From Nitrospirales bacterium (GTDB lineage: Bacteria; Nitrospirota; Nitrospiria; Nitrospirales; UBA8639): 48,476 nt of DNA. This document shows, piece after piece, positions 18,058 to 28,700 of this stretch. Location: contig JAJDBS010000161.1 in NCBI GenBank assembly GCA_029261235.1, forward strand, positions 1 through 48,476. Direction: 5' to 3'. The notes under the pieces are model-generated. The model ran no database searches. It was not told where the DNA came from and was given only the letters and a program-made list of their open reading frames with translations. The first letter of the stretch is position 1. Every line of letters starts with the position of its first letter. A program made the position numbers and the translations under genes.

Positions 18058-21000
18058 ATGCCAACTAGCTCCTCATTCCAACCCTTGACCTGGATGCTGA
18101 CCTGCACGGCGCTCATCTTGCTGATGCAAGCCGGGTTTACGTGTTTGGAGACCGGTCTGGTCCGAGCCAAAAACAGTATCAATGTGGCTATCAAAAATGT
18201 GGTGGATTTTTGCATCGCGTCGGTTATTTTCTGGGCGTTCGGGTACGGGTTGATGTTTGGGGACTCAGCGATGGGCTGGTTGGGCACCTCACGGTTTCTC
18301 TTTGATGGTGAGGCCAACAACCAGCTCTGGGCATTCTTTCTTTTTCAACTCACCTTTTGTGGCACCGCGACCACGATCATTTCTGGAGCCGTTGCCGAAC
18401 GGTTGCGCTTTAGTGGGTACTTACTCATTTCAGTCCTCATCAGTTCAGCGATTTATCCCATCATCGGGCATTGGATATGGGGTGGGAATGCTGAGGGCTC
18501 CTCGACCGGCTGGCTCAACCAGCTAGGGTTCATAGATTTTGCGGGAGCCACCGTCGTCCATTCCACTGCAGGGTGGGTCGCATTGGCAGCTATCCTGGTC
18601 ATTGGGCCACGACTTGGCCGGTTTGGCACAAGCGCGTTCACCATACAAGGGCACAATATCCCACTCTCAGCATTAGGTTTATTCTTAATATTTGTGGGAT
18701 GGATGGGATTCAATGGTGGCAGTGTGGTGCAAGACGCTCATAGCATCCCACTCGTCTTAGTCAATACGGTTTTATCAAGCGCAGCAGGTGGATTAGCCGC
18801 ATTGGCCTATGCATGGAGGACGACCGGGCGGCCAGATGTCAATTCAGTCATTAATGGCATCCTGGCGGGACTTGTCGCGATCACAGCCTCTGCGCCCTTC
18901 ATGACACCGGCAACCTCATTGTTGGTGGGAGCCGTAGGAGGACTCCTCTGTATCCTAGCCACACGAATCCTAGAACAGTGGCACATTGATGATGTGATTG
19001 GAGCCATCCCCGCTCACGCCTGCGCTGGAGTGTGGGGTGCACTCGCTGTCGCACTGCTGGGGAATATCGAGCTATGGGGAACGGGGCACGACCGCTTGAC
19101 CCAATTCGGCATACAACTCACTGGAGTCGTTGCCTGCTTCACATGGGCATTTGGATTCAGTTTTGTCATCTTGAAAGCCGTCAACAGACTCGTTCCCCTT
19201 CGGGTATCCGAGGATGAAGAACACTTGGGCTTGAATATGACAGAACATGGAGCCAGTACCGCGCACCTTGATCTGCTCGGCCAGATGGAAAGCCACCGAA
19301 CCCAGGGAGACTTCACTCGCTTGGTCGAAGTGGAACCGCATACGGAGGTTGGGCAAATCGCCACAGAATATAACCGGGTCTTGGACCGGGTTAACACAGA
19401 AACACATCAACGAGAGGACGCAATTCAGGCTCTTCGAGAGAGTCAGGAGGAAACTCGACTCATCATCGACCATGCCTTGGATGCAATTGTGACCATCGAT
19501 CAGGAAGGCAACATCACCGACTGGAATCCACAGGCAACCTTGATCTTTGGATGGCCAAAATCAGAAATATTGGGAGAGAGCTTTGGAGCCAAATTGCTCC
19601 ATTCCGATCATCAGACCGAACAAGAACACCAACTCAAATATTTCTTGGAAACCAAGCAGCAACATGTCGTAAATAAACGTCTCAAAATCCGAGGACTCCA
19701 TCGCAAAGGGCATGAGTTTCCCATGGAAGTGACCATGGTGCCATTGTTCAAACAGAACTCGTATTCATTTTGTGCGTTCATCAGAGATATTACCGAACAA
19801 CAACAAACTGAAGCGGCTCTCCGCCAAGAAACCACTCTGATGCAACTCATCCAACAGGTCGCCATTGCGGCCAACGAAGCTCAAACCGTCGATGGGGCTT
19901 TTCAGTCCAGCTTGGATCGGATTTGTGCATTTACCAAATGGCCGGTGGCCCATGTGTACTTCCGTAATGACGAGAAAACTTGTCAACTATCGCCTTCCCA
20001 ATTATGGCATTTGGACAATGCTCATGAATTCCAGACATTTAAGTCTCTCACTGAACAAACAGTATTTACCTCAGGAGTGGGGCTTCCAGGACGAGTATTA
20101 GCGCATGGCCGAGCGACATGGATTCCTGACATTACTCAGGACCTCAACTTCCCTCGGGCACAGATGGCAGGAGAGCTTGGGATTCGTGGTGGGTTCGCCT
20201 TTCCAGTTCTCATTGGGAACACCGTCATGGGTGTATTGGAATTTTTTTCGCGTGCTATTGAAACTCCCAATGCTCGCTTACTAGAAGTCATGGAAATCGT
20301 CGGGACGCAATTGGGACGGGTGCTTGAACGCAAACGAGGAGAGTTGGCGCGCGAGGAAAGCGATGCGCGGATCAGAGGAATTGTGGAAACGGCAGCTGAT
20401 GCCATTATTACCATTAATGAAACAGGGATCATCCAATCGTATAACAGCGCAGCCGAACGTGTATTTGGCTATTCAGCTCAGGAAGCCATTGCCCAGAATG
20501 TGTCCTTACTCATGCCTTCTCCATACCAAGAAGAACATGATAGTTACCTCGGACGATATCTTGATGGACAGTCTTCCACCATTTTTGGGAAAAGCCGAGA
20601 ATTAATAGGCAAACGAAAAGACGGCGCTAACTTTCCCATGGAACTCGCCGTGAGTGAAACCAAAGTGGGTACTCGTCGAACGTTCACTGGCATTGTTCGA
20701 GATATCAGTCAGCGCAAACAACACGAACAAGAACTTCGGGAAGCCAAAGAACATGCGGAATCAGCCGCCATAGCGAAAAGTCAGTTTCTAGCAACCATGA
20801 GCCATGAAATCCGAACACCCATGAACGGCGTGATTGGCATGACTGGCCTACTCTTGGAAACAGACCTTTCCACTCAACAACAACAGTTTGCCGAAACAGT
20901 TCGGCACTCAGGAGAGACGTTGCTGAAGATCATCAACGACATTTTGGACTTCTCGAAAATTGAAGCTGGAAAATTGGACTTCGAATTGATCCCGTTTGAT

Positions 21001-22791
21001 CTTCGAACCACGTTGGAAGAATCGCTGGAATTATTAGCAGAAGCCGCAGGGAAAAAATCCCTAGAACTCGTCGGCTTAGTGAACGCCAATGTTGCCACAG
21101 CTCTCCAAGGAGATCCAGGACGTTTGCGCCAGATATTTATAAATCTCACGGGGAATGCCATTAAGTTTACAACTCAAGGTGAAATCATTGTAAAAATTTC
21201 GTCCGTCGAAGAAACGCAGGACATGGTCGCCATTCGTGTGGACATTCATGATACTGGAGAAGGCATCCCCCACGATATTCTTCCAAAACTCTTTCGACCC
21301 TTCTCCCAAGCCGACAGTTCAACAACTCGGCGCCATGGTGGAACGGGGCTCGGTCTGGCTATCTGCAAACAACTTGTCAAACAAATGAATGGAGAGATTG
21401 GCGTTGAGAATCGAGTGGAAGGCGGGAGCACCTTTTGGTTTACAGCCCGGTTCGGGAAACAACCTCCAATGGCGATACCTCTCGCGCAAACACCTGTCGC
21501 CCTAGAAAACCTCCGCGTCTGCGCGGTAGACGATCATGTGACCAACCGGCAATTATTAGAACAATATTTTCAATATTGGAATATGGATGGGACATTAGTA
21601 GAAGACCCAAATGAGTGCTTAATCCTGATGCAAGAACAAGCCCAGAATGGTACACCATTCGACTTGGCTATCCTCGATATGGAAATGCCAAATATGGATG
21701 GGTTTACATTAGCCAAACACATCAAATCGGACAGCAATCTACGAGACACACATTTGGTCTTGCTGACTTCCCTCGGAAGACGAGGAGATGCCACCGCAGC
21801 CAAACAATCTGGATTTTCTGGCTATTTAACCAAGCCCATTCGGAAAAAGCAGCTCCAAGACTGCCTGGAAACCGTCATGGGACTACCCGTGTCGGCGACG
21901 TCGTCTCTTCCTCAACCCTTAGTCACTTCTCATTTCCTCAAAGACCTCCACCGCCAACAAGTCATTCGCATCTTGGTGGTAGACGACCATCAAGTGAATC
22001 AGCAATTAGGAGTCTTGATGGTCGAGCGGCTAGCATTTCGTGCGGATGTCGCAGGCAATGGACTTGAAGCCCTCGAAGCCCTTTCTCGTATTCCGTATGA
22101 CCTCATATTAATGGATTGCCAAATGCCAGAAATGGATGGCTATGAAGCCACAAAAAAGATTCGAGAGGCGGAAAGCGTGAGGCGCGAAACGCAAGAAAAA
22201 GTCTCGCCCGACGCTTCACCCCTCACGTCTCATCATGTCCCGATTATTGCCGTGACCGCCAATGCCATGCAGGGAGATCGGGAGAAATGCCTCCAAGCCG
22301 GTATGGACGATTACCTCAGCAAACCTATCCGCCCTGAGGAGTTATCCCAAATCCTTTCCAAATGGTTACCGAGATCAGAAACTCCTTCTTTCTCGAGCAT
22401 TGAACCAGTCGAAGCATATCCGTTGCCTTCCACAAATGAGGCGACCTCGCCTGAAGTCGTGAATCAGGAGACTCTGGAAGAATTGGAAATTCTTGGAGGA
22501 CGAGAATTTCTTCGCACGATGATTCAAAGTTTTGTGGAAGATGCTCTGAAGTGCGTCACACTCATTGAACAGGCGTTGGATAAGCAGGACCTGACGCAAA
22601 TCCAAGATACCGCTCACGGACTCAAAGGCATTTCTCGAAACATGGGAGCCACGGCCCTCGCCCAAATAGCATTGGACCTCGAGACTGCCTGCCAGGGTGA
22701 ACAGACGACAATCCCTCCTGCACTTCGCGATTCCATTCAGAATGTATTCCAAACCACTCGTCAGAATCTTGAGAAGACCTTAGAAGAATAA
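18058..22791 (+). CDS. Ammonium transporter-sensor kinase fusion (Amt-PAS-GAF-PAS-HisKA-HATPase-REC-REC-Hpt)
   Basis: A 1577-aa protein. Residues 1-405 are a complete Amt/Mep/Rh channel with about 11 membrane spans; both pore histidines are present (H168 in TVVHSTAG, H320 in AHACAGVWG), with the DFAG aspartate and GFNGGS. A HAMP-like linker (about 405-460), PAS (464-581), GAF (591-761) and PAS (771-886) lead to HisKA (H916), HATPase (about 1010-1135), REC1 (D1207), REC2 (D1353) and Hpt (H1520 in AHGLKGISRN). Amt-kinase fusions such as Ks-Amt5 of the anammox bacterium Kuenenia are ammonium sensors; here the output is a full phosphorelay. REC2 carries the hairpin-repeat insertion (about 1372-1391). 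The start matches Amt N-termini but lacks a visible Shine-Dalgarno. Confidence 0.93.
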   Translation: MPTSSSFQPLTWMLTCTALILLMQAGFTCLETGLVRAKNSINVAIKNVVDFCIASVIFWAFGYGLMFGDSAMGWLGTSRFLFDGEANNQLWAFFLFQLTFCGTATTIISGAVAERLRFSGYLLISVLISSAIYPIIGHWIWGGNAEGSSTGWLNQLGFIDFAGATVVHSTAGWVALAAILVIGPRLGRFGTSAFTIQGHNIPLSALGLFLIFVGWMGFNGGSVVQDAHSIPLVLVNTVLSSAAGGLAALAYAWRTTGRPDVNSVINGILAGLVAITASAPFMTPATSLLVGAVGGLLCILATRILEQWHIDDVIGAIPAHACAGVWGALAVALLGNIELWGTGHDRLTQFGIQLTGVVACFTWAFGFSFVILKAVNRLVPLRVSEDEEHLGLNMTEHGASTAHLDLLGQMESHRTQGDFTRLVEVEPHTEVGQIATEYNRVLDRVNTETHQREDAIQALRESQEETRLIIDHALDAIVTIDQEGNITDWNPQATLIFGWPKSEILGESFGAKLLHSDHQTEQEHQLKYFLETKQQHVVNKRLKIRGLHRKGHEFPMEVTMVPLFKQNSYSFCAFIRDITEQQQTEAALRQETTLMQLIQQVAIAANEAQTVDGAFQSSLDRICAFTKWPVAHVYFRNDEKTCQLSPSQLWHLDNAHEFQTFKSLTEQTVFTSGVGLPGRVLAHGRATWIPDITQDLNFPRAQMAGELGIRGGFAFPVLIGNTVMGVLEFFSRAIETPNARLLEVMEIVGTQLGRVLERKRGELAREESDARIRGIVETAADAIITINETGIIQSYNSAAERVFGYSAQEAIAQNVSLLMPSPYQEEHDSYLGRYLDGQSSTIFGKSRELIGKRKDGANFPMELAVSETKVGTRRTFTGIVRDISQRKQHEQELREAKEHAESAAIAKSQFLATMSHEIRTPMNGVIGMTGLLLETDLSTQQQQFAETVRHSGETLLKIINDILDFSKIEAGKLDFELIPFDLRTTLEESLELLAEAAGKKSLELVGLVNANVATALQGDPGRLRQIFINLTGNAIKFTTQGEIIVKISSVEETQDMVAIRVDIHDTGEGIPHDILPKLFRPFSQADSSTTRRHGGTGLGLAICKQLVKQMNGEIGVENRVEGGSTFWFTARFGKQPPMAIPLAQTPVALENLRVCAVDDHVTNRQLLEQYFQYWNMDGTLVEDPNECLILMQEQAQNGTPFDLAILDMEMPNMDGFTLAKHIKSDSNLRDTHLVLLTSLGRRGDATAAKQSGFSGYLTKPIRKKQLQDCLETVMGLPVSATSSLPQPLVTSHFLKDLHRQQVIRILVVDDHQVNQQLGVLMVERLAFRADVAGNGLEALEALSRIPYDLILMDCQMPEMDGYEATKKIREAESVRRETQEKVSPDASPLTSHHVPIIAVTANAMQGDREKCLQAGMDDYLSKPIRPEELSQILSKWLPRSETPSFSSIEPVEAYPLPSTNEATSPEVVNQETLEELEILGGREFLRTMIQSFVEDALKCVTLIEQALDKQDLTQIQDTAHGLKGISRNMGATALAQIALDLETACQGEQTTIPPALRDSIQNVFQTTRQNLEKTLEE
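22176..22227. repeat. In-frame hairpin repeat inside REC2 of the Amt-kinase
   Basis: Left arm CGTGAGGCGCGAAACGC (22176-22192) opposes GACGCTTCACCCCTCACG (22210-22227), pairing at about 14 of 17 positions. The translation is SVRRETQEKVSPDASPLTS, at the same place in the receiver as in the two sister kinases. Confidence 0.75.
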
Positions 22792-23076
22792 TAAAAGAGA
22801 GGTGATTCGTCACTCCTCGTGTATTTGCCTTCCCCTAATCAGTCCCCACCAATTTTCATTCCTCAGTTCCTCTCACACATTCTCTTATATGTAGGGCTTT
22901 CACAGTTGCGGCTACGCCTCTGCATATTAAGTCTCAACTTCTAAAAACCGACAAAAATATTAGGAAAAACAAGGTTAGGCCCCTATTCCAGATCTCATCC
23001 TCGATTGCCGAAATTGGCAAGGGGAAACGGTCTATCTAATCAAGATGACGTTAGTCGACAGTACTCGGAGGAATTC
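22792..23076 (+). other. Leader region of the TonB-receptor operon
   Basis: An imperfect hairpin with a TTCG loop (GAGGTGA-TTCG-TCACTCC, about 22800-22817) just after the Amt-kinase stop may end that transcript, though no T run follows. Nearer the receptor gene, TTGCC and GGCAA (about 23007-23022) form a small stem followed by GGGGAAACGG. I do not recognise a known riboswitch consensus here. Confidence 0.3.
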
Positions 23077-25089
23077 ATGATAGACAATTCTCAGACACGA
23101 TATTTCCCTCAGCAAACCTGGCAACGTACCGTGAGAATAGGATTAACGACTCTACTGTTAATCTTCATAAGCGGGACTGCCTCCGGTGAGGATTTTGATC
23201 CTTCTTCAAACACAGACTTGACCGAACTCAGCTTGGAAGAACTCATGTCGGTGGAAGTTACATCTGTGTCGAAGAAAAAGCAAAAATTATCGGAATCCGC
23301 TGCAGCCATTTTTGTGATCACACAAGAAGACATTCGTCGATCGGGCGTCACAAGTATTCCAGAAGCACTCCGCATGGTTCCAGGCATACAAGTGGCACGA
23401 AGCAGTAATAATCAATGGAACATAAGTGCCAGAGGTTTCAATGAACGATTCACCAATAAATTGCTGGTCCTCATCGATGGCCGAACCGTCTACAACCCGT
23501 TATTTGCTGGAGTGACCTGGGAAACTCAAGACACCATGCTGGAAGACATTGAGCGCATCGAAGTGATCCGAGGCCCTGGCGGAGCACTCTGGGGTGTGAA
23601 TGCCGTGAATGGCGTCATCAATATCATCACGAAGCACACTCAGGATACACAGGGACTTTTAGTCAGCGGGGTCGCCGGAACCGAGGAAGGCATTGTGTCG
23701 GTCAGACAAGGGGGGAGTCATGGCTCAGATTTTCAATATCGATTGTTTGCCAAATACTTCAATCGAGATACGAGCTTTAACGCAGTAGGAGCCCATGATG
23801 ACACACGCATGTTCCGCAGTGGATTTCGCACGGATTGGCAACCGGCCACGCAAGATCATGTGATGGTTCAAGGAGAGCTCTATACCGGCGATGGTGGGCA
23901 GCAAAGTACGGTAGCCACGACCAGAACGTTTCCTTATGCATTTACCCTGGGCAACGAAGACCTTGAAATGTCAGGAGGGCATTTTCTCACACGTTGGGAG
24001 CATACCTGGGATTCCGGATCGGATATGGCACTACAATTTTTCTACGATCGTTATGAGCGAAGCGAAAACACGGTAAAAGCGACCATTGATACATTCGATG
24101 TGGACTTCCAACATCGATTCGAGTTCTTGAGCAATCAAGAACTCCTTTGGGGATTCGAGTATCGCTATTGGATGGACGACCTGCAGAATACTGCTGGGAC
24201 ATCAGTGTTCCCTGATGCTCAATCCTTCAATTTAGTCAGTGGCTTTCTCCAAGACGAAATCACGCTCATTCCAGATACCTTCATCGTCACCATTGGCACG
24301 AAACTCTCACACAACCATTTTACCGGATTTGAATATCAACCCAGCGGACGGTTTCTCTGGACACCCGCGGATGGTCATAGTCTGTGGGGAGCCGTTTCTC
24401 GCGCCGTCCGTGTTCCGTCTCGCTTGGAAGACAACATCCTCCTCACCCTTCCAGCGAATAGTACGACACCCTTCCCGACTTTAGTCAGAGGAAACCAGAG
24501 CTTCAAATCCGAAGAGCTCTTAGCGTTTGAAGTTGGGTACCGACTCAATACGTTTGAATGGATCACATTTGACATCACAGGATTCTACAATCAATACGAC
24601 AATATTCGTGGCACCAGAGTCATCAGCCTAGCCCCTCCGACTGGGACGCTCGAAAATAATTTAGAAGTGGACAGCCTTGGAGTAGAGCTCGCCAGTGACA
24701 TTCAACTGCAAGATTGGTGGCGAATCCGTGGGGCCTATACGTATATCAACATGTGGGTGGAAGGCCCAATTAATACTGCCCTCAGCACAACAGGCAGAGG
24801 CACACCACACCATCAAGGATCCATACGTTCCTTGATGACACTCCCCTATCAAGTAGAATTCGATTCATGGTTGCGCATTTCGGATAATATCCCTGCTCCA
24901 AACATTGCCGGATATATTGACTTGGATCTTCGCCTTGGCTGGAAGCCATGGCCGAATCTTGATCTGTCACTGGTTGGGCAAAACCTCTTAGATAACCATC
25001 ATCCAGAAGCGGCGCCTTCACTGTTCTTAGCGACACAACCGACTGAAGTCCAACGCAGTGTGTATGGAAAACTGACATGGAGTTATTAA
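23077..25089 (+). CDS. TonB-dependent outer-membrane receptor
   Basis: A 670-aa protein. The signal peptide spans about residues 15-38 (RIGLTTLLLIFISGTASG). A TonB-box-like segment and the plug follow (LSLEELMSVEVTSVSKKKQK, SAAAIFVITQEDIRRSG, IPEALRMVPGIQVARS, RGFNERFTNKLLVLIDGRTV, IERIEVIRGPGGALWGVNAV, GVINIITK), then a beta-barrel rich in aromatic residues ending in LTWSY, with a terminal aromatic as required for barrel assembly. ATG 23077 follows GGAGG (23067-23071) and is preferred to the upstream frame opening at 23005. Its ligand cannot be read from sequence. The next two genes (YfiR-like and a CHASE8 kinase) suggest that it signals rather than only imports. Confidence 0.92.
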   Translation: MIDNSQTRYFPQQTWQRTVRIGLTTLLLIFISGTASGEDFDPSSNTDLTELSLEELMSVEVTSVSKKKQKLSESAAAIFVITQEDIRRSGVTSIPEALRMVPGIQVARSSNNQWNISARGFNERFTNKLLVLIDGRTVYNPLFAGVTWETQDTMLEDIERIEVIRGPGGALWGVNAVNGVINIITKHTQDTQGLLVSGVAGTEEGIVSVRQGGSHGSDFQYRLFAKYFNRDTSFNAVGAHDDTRMFRSGFRTDWQPATQDHVMVQGELYTGDGGQQSTVATTRTFPYAFTLGNEDLEMSGGHFLTRWEHTWDSGSDMALQFFYDRYERSENTVKATIDTFDVDFQHRFEFLSNQELLWGFEYRYWMDDLQNTAGTSVFPDAQSFNLVSGFLQDEITLIPDTFIVTIGTKLSHNHFTGFEYQPSGRFLWTPADGHSLWGAVSRAVRVPSRLEDNILLTLPANSTTPFPTLVRGNQSFKSEELLAFEVGYRLNTFEWITFDITGFYNQYDNIRGTRVISLAPPTGTLENNLEVDSLGVELASDIQLQDWWRIRGAYTYINMWVEGPINTALSTTGRGTPHHQGSIRSLMTLPYQVEFDSWLRISDNIPAPNIAGYIDLDLRLGWKPWPNLDLSLVGQNLLDNHHPEAAPSLFLATQPTEVQRSVYGKLTWSY

Positions 25090-25182
25090 TCGCCCCACGG
25101 CCTAGCAGTGATGATTGGCCAACATCCTACCATGACAGTCCGGCTCTTGATGCCTGAGCTGTCGTTGATTGCACGCTTCTCC

Positions 25183-25743
25183 ATGATGCACAGACCTCAT
25201 CGTTCATTGCACGTGTTCCTGGTTATCGTGATCACGTTGAGCTATCTGTTCTGGAATCCAGAACGCAGCCAGGCCGAGGCGCCAAGGGAATATCAGGTCA
25301 AAGCCGCGTTTCTGTATCACTTTGCCACCTTTGTGGATTGGCCCTCCTCCACATTCAAGGACACCAAGGACCATCTTCGTATCTGCATTGTGGGAAAAGA
25401 TCCATTCGGGGAAAATCTCGAGGCCACGCTACGTGCGAAAAAAATTGGCGAGCACCCTCTTGAAATTCACCGTAATCCCCGCCAATCAACATTGAAACTG
25501 TGTCATGTACTGTACGTCACCGCATCGCGGTCATCGCAACTGCGGACCTACCATCAACAACACGGCAACGCAAACGTGTTGACGGTAGGAGAAAACGACA
25601 CCTTCATGCAGCATGGCGGCATGATCAAATTCTTCATGGATGATCATAAAGTACGGTTTGCCATCAACCCTGATGCCATCAATAAAACGAAGCTGAAAGT
25701 CAGCTCGAAATTGCTGCGTCTCGCCAAAATTATTACCCCATAA
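25183..25743 (+). CDS. Periplasmic YfiR-family protein
   Basis: A protein of about 186 aa from ATG 25183. A signal peptide (HRSLHVFLVIVITLSYLFW...AEA) is followed by the YfiR domain (DUF4154): EYQVKAAFLYHFATFVDWP, LRICIVGKDPFGENLEATL, CHVLYVTASRSSQL, NVLTVGENDTFMQHGGMIKF and NPDAINKTKLKVSSKLLRLAK. In Pseudomonas, YfiR is a periplasmic repressor of the CHASE8-GGDEF protein YfiN. Here the gene lies between a TonB receptor and a CHASE8 histidine kinase. An open frame begins at 25108 (GTG/ATG), but starting at 25183 gives a normal signal peptide. Neither start has a clear Shine-Dalgarno. Confidence 0.88.
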   Translation: MMHRPHRSLHVFLVIVITLSYLFWNPERSQAEAPREYQVKAAFLYHFATFVDWPSSTFKDTKDHLRICIVGKDPFGENLEATLRAKKIGEHPLEIHRNPRQSTLKLCHVLYVTASRSSQLRTYHQQHGNANVLTVGENDTFMQHGGMIKFFMDDHKVRFAINPDAINKTKLKVSSKLLRLAKIITP

Positions 25744-25748
25744 AAACG

Positions 25749-28700
25749 ATGCCATTTTCCTGGACACCAAAAATCGTTCAACGAATGCCTCTCAAGAGGA
25801 AGTTCCTCTTGATCGTGCTGCTCACGTCTGGGCTAAGCCTTCTATTCGCTTGTACCGTTTTGGTGGTCAATGACTTACTCGAATTTAGAGAATCGCTCGT
25901 CAAAGAGCTCACGGACCAGGCCGGCTTAGTTGGCGAAAGCAGCTCAGCAGCGCTGGTGTTCAATGACCAAGAAACCGCGCAAGAAATTGTCTCGGCCTTC
26001 CAGCATCAATCGAACATTCTTCAAGCCATACTCCTGACTCCCAAAGGGGACGTACTCGCGCAATACCAACCTGGACCGATTCCAGAATTCAGAAACACAT
26101 CGAACCAAATGACGACGATGGTCTCGTGGGAATCCGTGGAAATCTTCCGCCCCATCATCTTCAACCAGGAGCATGTCGGCTCCCTCTATGTCCAATCCAA
26201 TCTACAAACCATGTATGAACACCTCGAGGGCCTTCTCAAAGTCATGATTGCCGCCATGATCATATCGGGCCTCTTGGCACTATTCATTTCATCACGACTC
26301 CAACAAGCCATCCTCAGTCCATTGGTCAACCTCACAAACGTGGCCACACGTATTTCTCAGAGTCAAGATTATTCCTTACGCGCCCCCATGCATGTCCCAG
26401 ATGAAATCGGAACGTTGATCGATGGGTTCAATGTCATGCTGCAAGAAATTCAGAACCGAGACAGCGAACTGGAAGAACATCGTTCCCATTTATCAGACAT
26501 GATCACCGAACGCACCAATGATCTCATGAACACCAACGTCCTCCTTCATAAGGAAATCACTGAACGAGAACGCGACGGCCAGGAAATTACCAATATGGCC
26601 ACAGACCTACAGAAGAAGAATGATGAATTGGCTGTATCGCGCGACGCAGCCCTCCAAGCCGCTAAGGCGAAAGCTGAGTTCTTGGCCACCATGAGCCATG
26701 AAATTCGTACACCAATGAATGGCGTCATCGGCATGACCAACTTGTTAATAGATACGACTCTCACGAACGAGCAGCAGTACTTAGCCAACACCGTACGCAC
26801 GTCAGCTGAAGCACTCCTGACACTCTTGAACGACATTCTTGATTTCTCAAAAATTGAGTCGGGAAAACTTGAACTGGAGTCCATTGATTTCGATGTGAAC
26901 ACCACATTGGAAGATACACTTGATTTACTCGCCGAACGAGCGTCTCACAAACAGGTGGAATTAACAGGCGTCGTGTTTCCTGATGTGCCCACGAGACTGA
27001 AAGGTGATCCCGGGCGCATTCGCCAAATTCTCTTGAATTTAGTTGGCAACGCGATCAAATTTACAAAGCAAGGCGAAGTCAGCGTTCAGGTCTTGTTCAT
27101 GGAATCATCCGAGTCGAAAATCGAGCTGCAAGTGCATGTCTGGGATACCGGAATCGGCATCGCCCCACACGTCAAAGACAAACTCTTCCACGCCTTTACC
27201 CAAGCCGATAGCTCCACGACCAGAGAATATGGTGGCACAGGATTAGGATTAGCCATTTGCAAACAACTCGTGGAACTGATGGATGGTCAAATTGGCGTAG
27301 AAAGCCAGCGTGGAGAATGGAGTTTATTTTGGTTTTCGGTGACATTAGAAAAAGCCGCTGCAACCACTCAGACAGAATGGCTGCCTCGACCTGACCTTCA
27401 GGGTCTCCGAGTCTTATGTATGGATCAAAATCCCACAAGTTTATTCCTGTTGGAATCTTATGCCAAATCCTGGGGCATGGTCGTCCAGACAACGGCGAAC
27501 ACGCACGACTGTCTCCCCATTCTCCAAAACGCCATGGCCTCTGGCCATCCGTTTGATGTCGCTATTGTGGATCGCGGCATGTCTAAGGTAGACGGCCTCA
27601 AGCTAGGGCAACTGATCAAACAACACCCGGACGTGGCTCAGACCAAACTTCTGCTCCTCACCTCAATCGGCCAACGTGGAGAAGCGGCAACAGCCCATGA
27701 GGCTGGGTTTGCCGGCTATCTCACCAAACCCATACATAAGCTGCAACTGCATGATGGGTTAGCCACAGTCATGGGATACTGTTTCACCGAAAATCCCAAA
27801 CAGGCACGGCCATTAGTCACGCGACATACCCTCAAAGAAACACAACGACGATCTCGCGATAAAATCCTGGTGGCTGACGACCATGCCATCAACCAGCAAC
27901 TCATTGTCTTACTCCTTGAGCGCCTCGGGTATGGATCTGACGTCGTGAGCACTGGACGAGAAGCCATCCAAGCGGTAGCAACCGAATCGTATGCCCTCGT
28001 GCTCATGGACTGCCAAATGCCAGAAATGGACGGATTTGCAGCCACGAGGAAGATTCGAGAAGCGGAAGTCGTAAGGCGTGAAGCGTTAGGCGAAAAAGAC
28101 GAAACACACAAAACACAATCGCCTGACGCTTTACCCCTTACGCCTAACGACGCGCTTCGAATTCCAATTGTGGCTTTGACCGCCAATGCCATGCCTGGCG
28201 ACAGAGAAAAATGCTTAGCAGCAGGAATGGACGATTACCTTACGAAACCTATCCGCCCTGAAGAATTGGCTCTGGTCCTGGAACGTTGGCTTCCAGAATA
28301 TCCTGCAACCACACACCAGGATTCACTCCTTGAGAAAGATCACCCTATCGATAGAGCAGAAGAACAGAATACTACCAGCGCGAATGATCTTGGCGACCAA
28401 GAAATTGAAACACCTTCCCCCATCGATTCATCGAGGCTGCAGGAATGGCAAGAGCTTGGTGGAACAGAATTTGTCAGTCGCATGGCAGAACAATTTGTCA
28501 CGGATGCCACGAATTGTACTCAGGCCATCACACAAGCACTCGATCAACAAGACGTCAATGAATTGGCAGAAGCCGCTCACGGACTAAAAGGAATTTGCGC
28601 CAATATTGGCGCAACACAGCTCCACCAAATAGCCATCAACATTGAGCAAGCCCTTCGAGCAGGGGAAAAGGTCGACTCCGAGGAAACCACGAAATCACTA

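Noticed and set aside
19072-19473. 133-codon minus-strand open frame inside the Amt-kinase gene
   Set aside because: It is a shadow of a long, clearly conserved coding region on the other strand; no domain or start signal was seen.
22960-23076. Riboswitch (cobalamin or c-di-GMP type) before the TonB receptor gene
   Set aside because: There is a small TTGCC/GGCAA stem and GGGGAAACGG, but none of the conserved boxes of a known class could be matched by eye. A covariance-model scan would decide.
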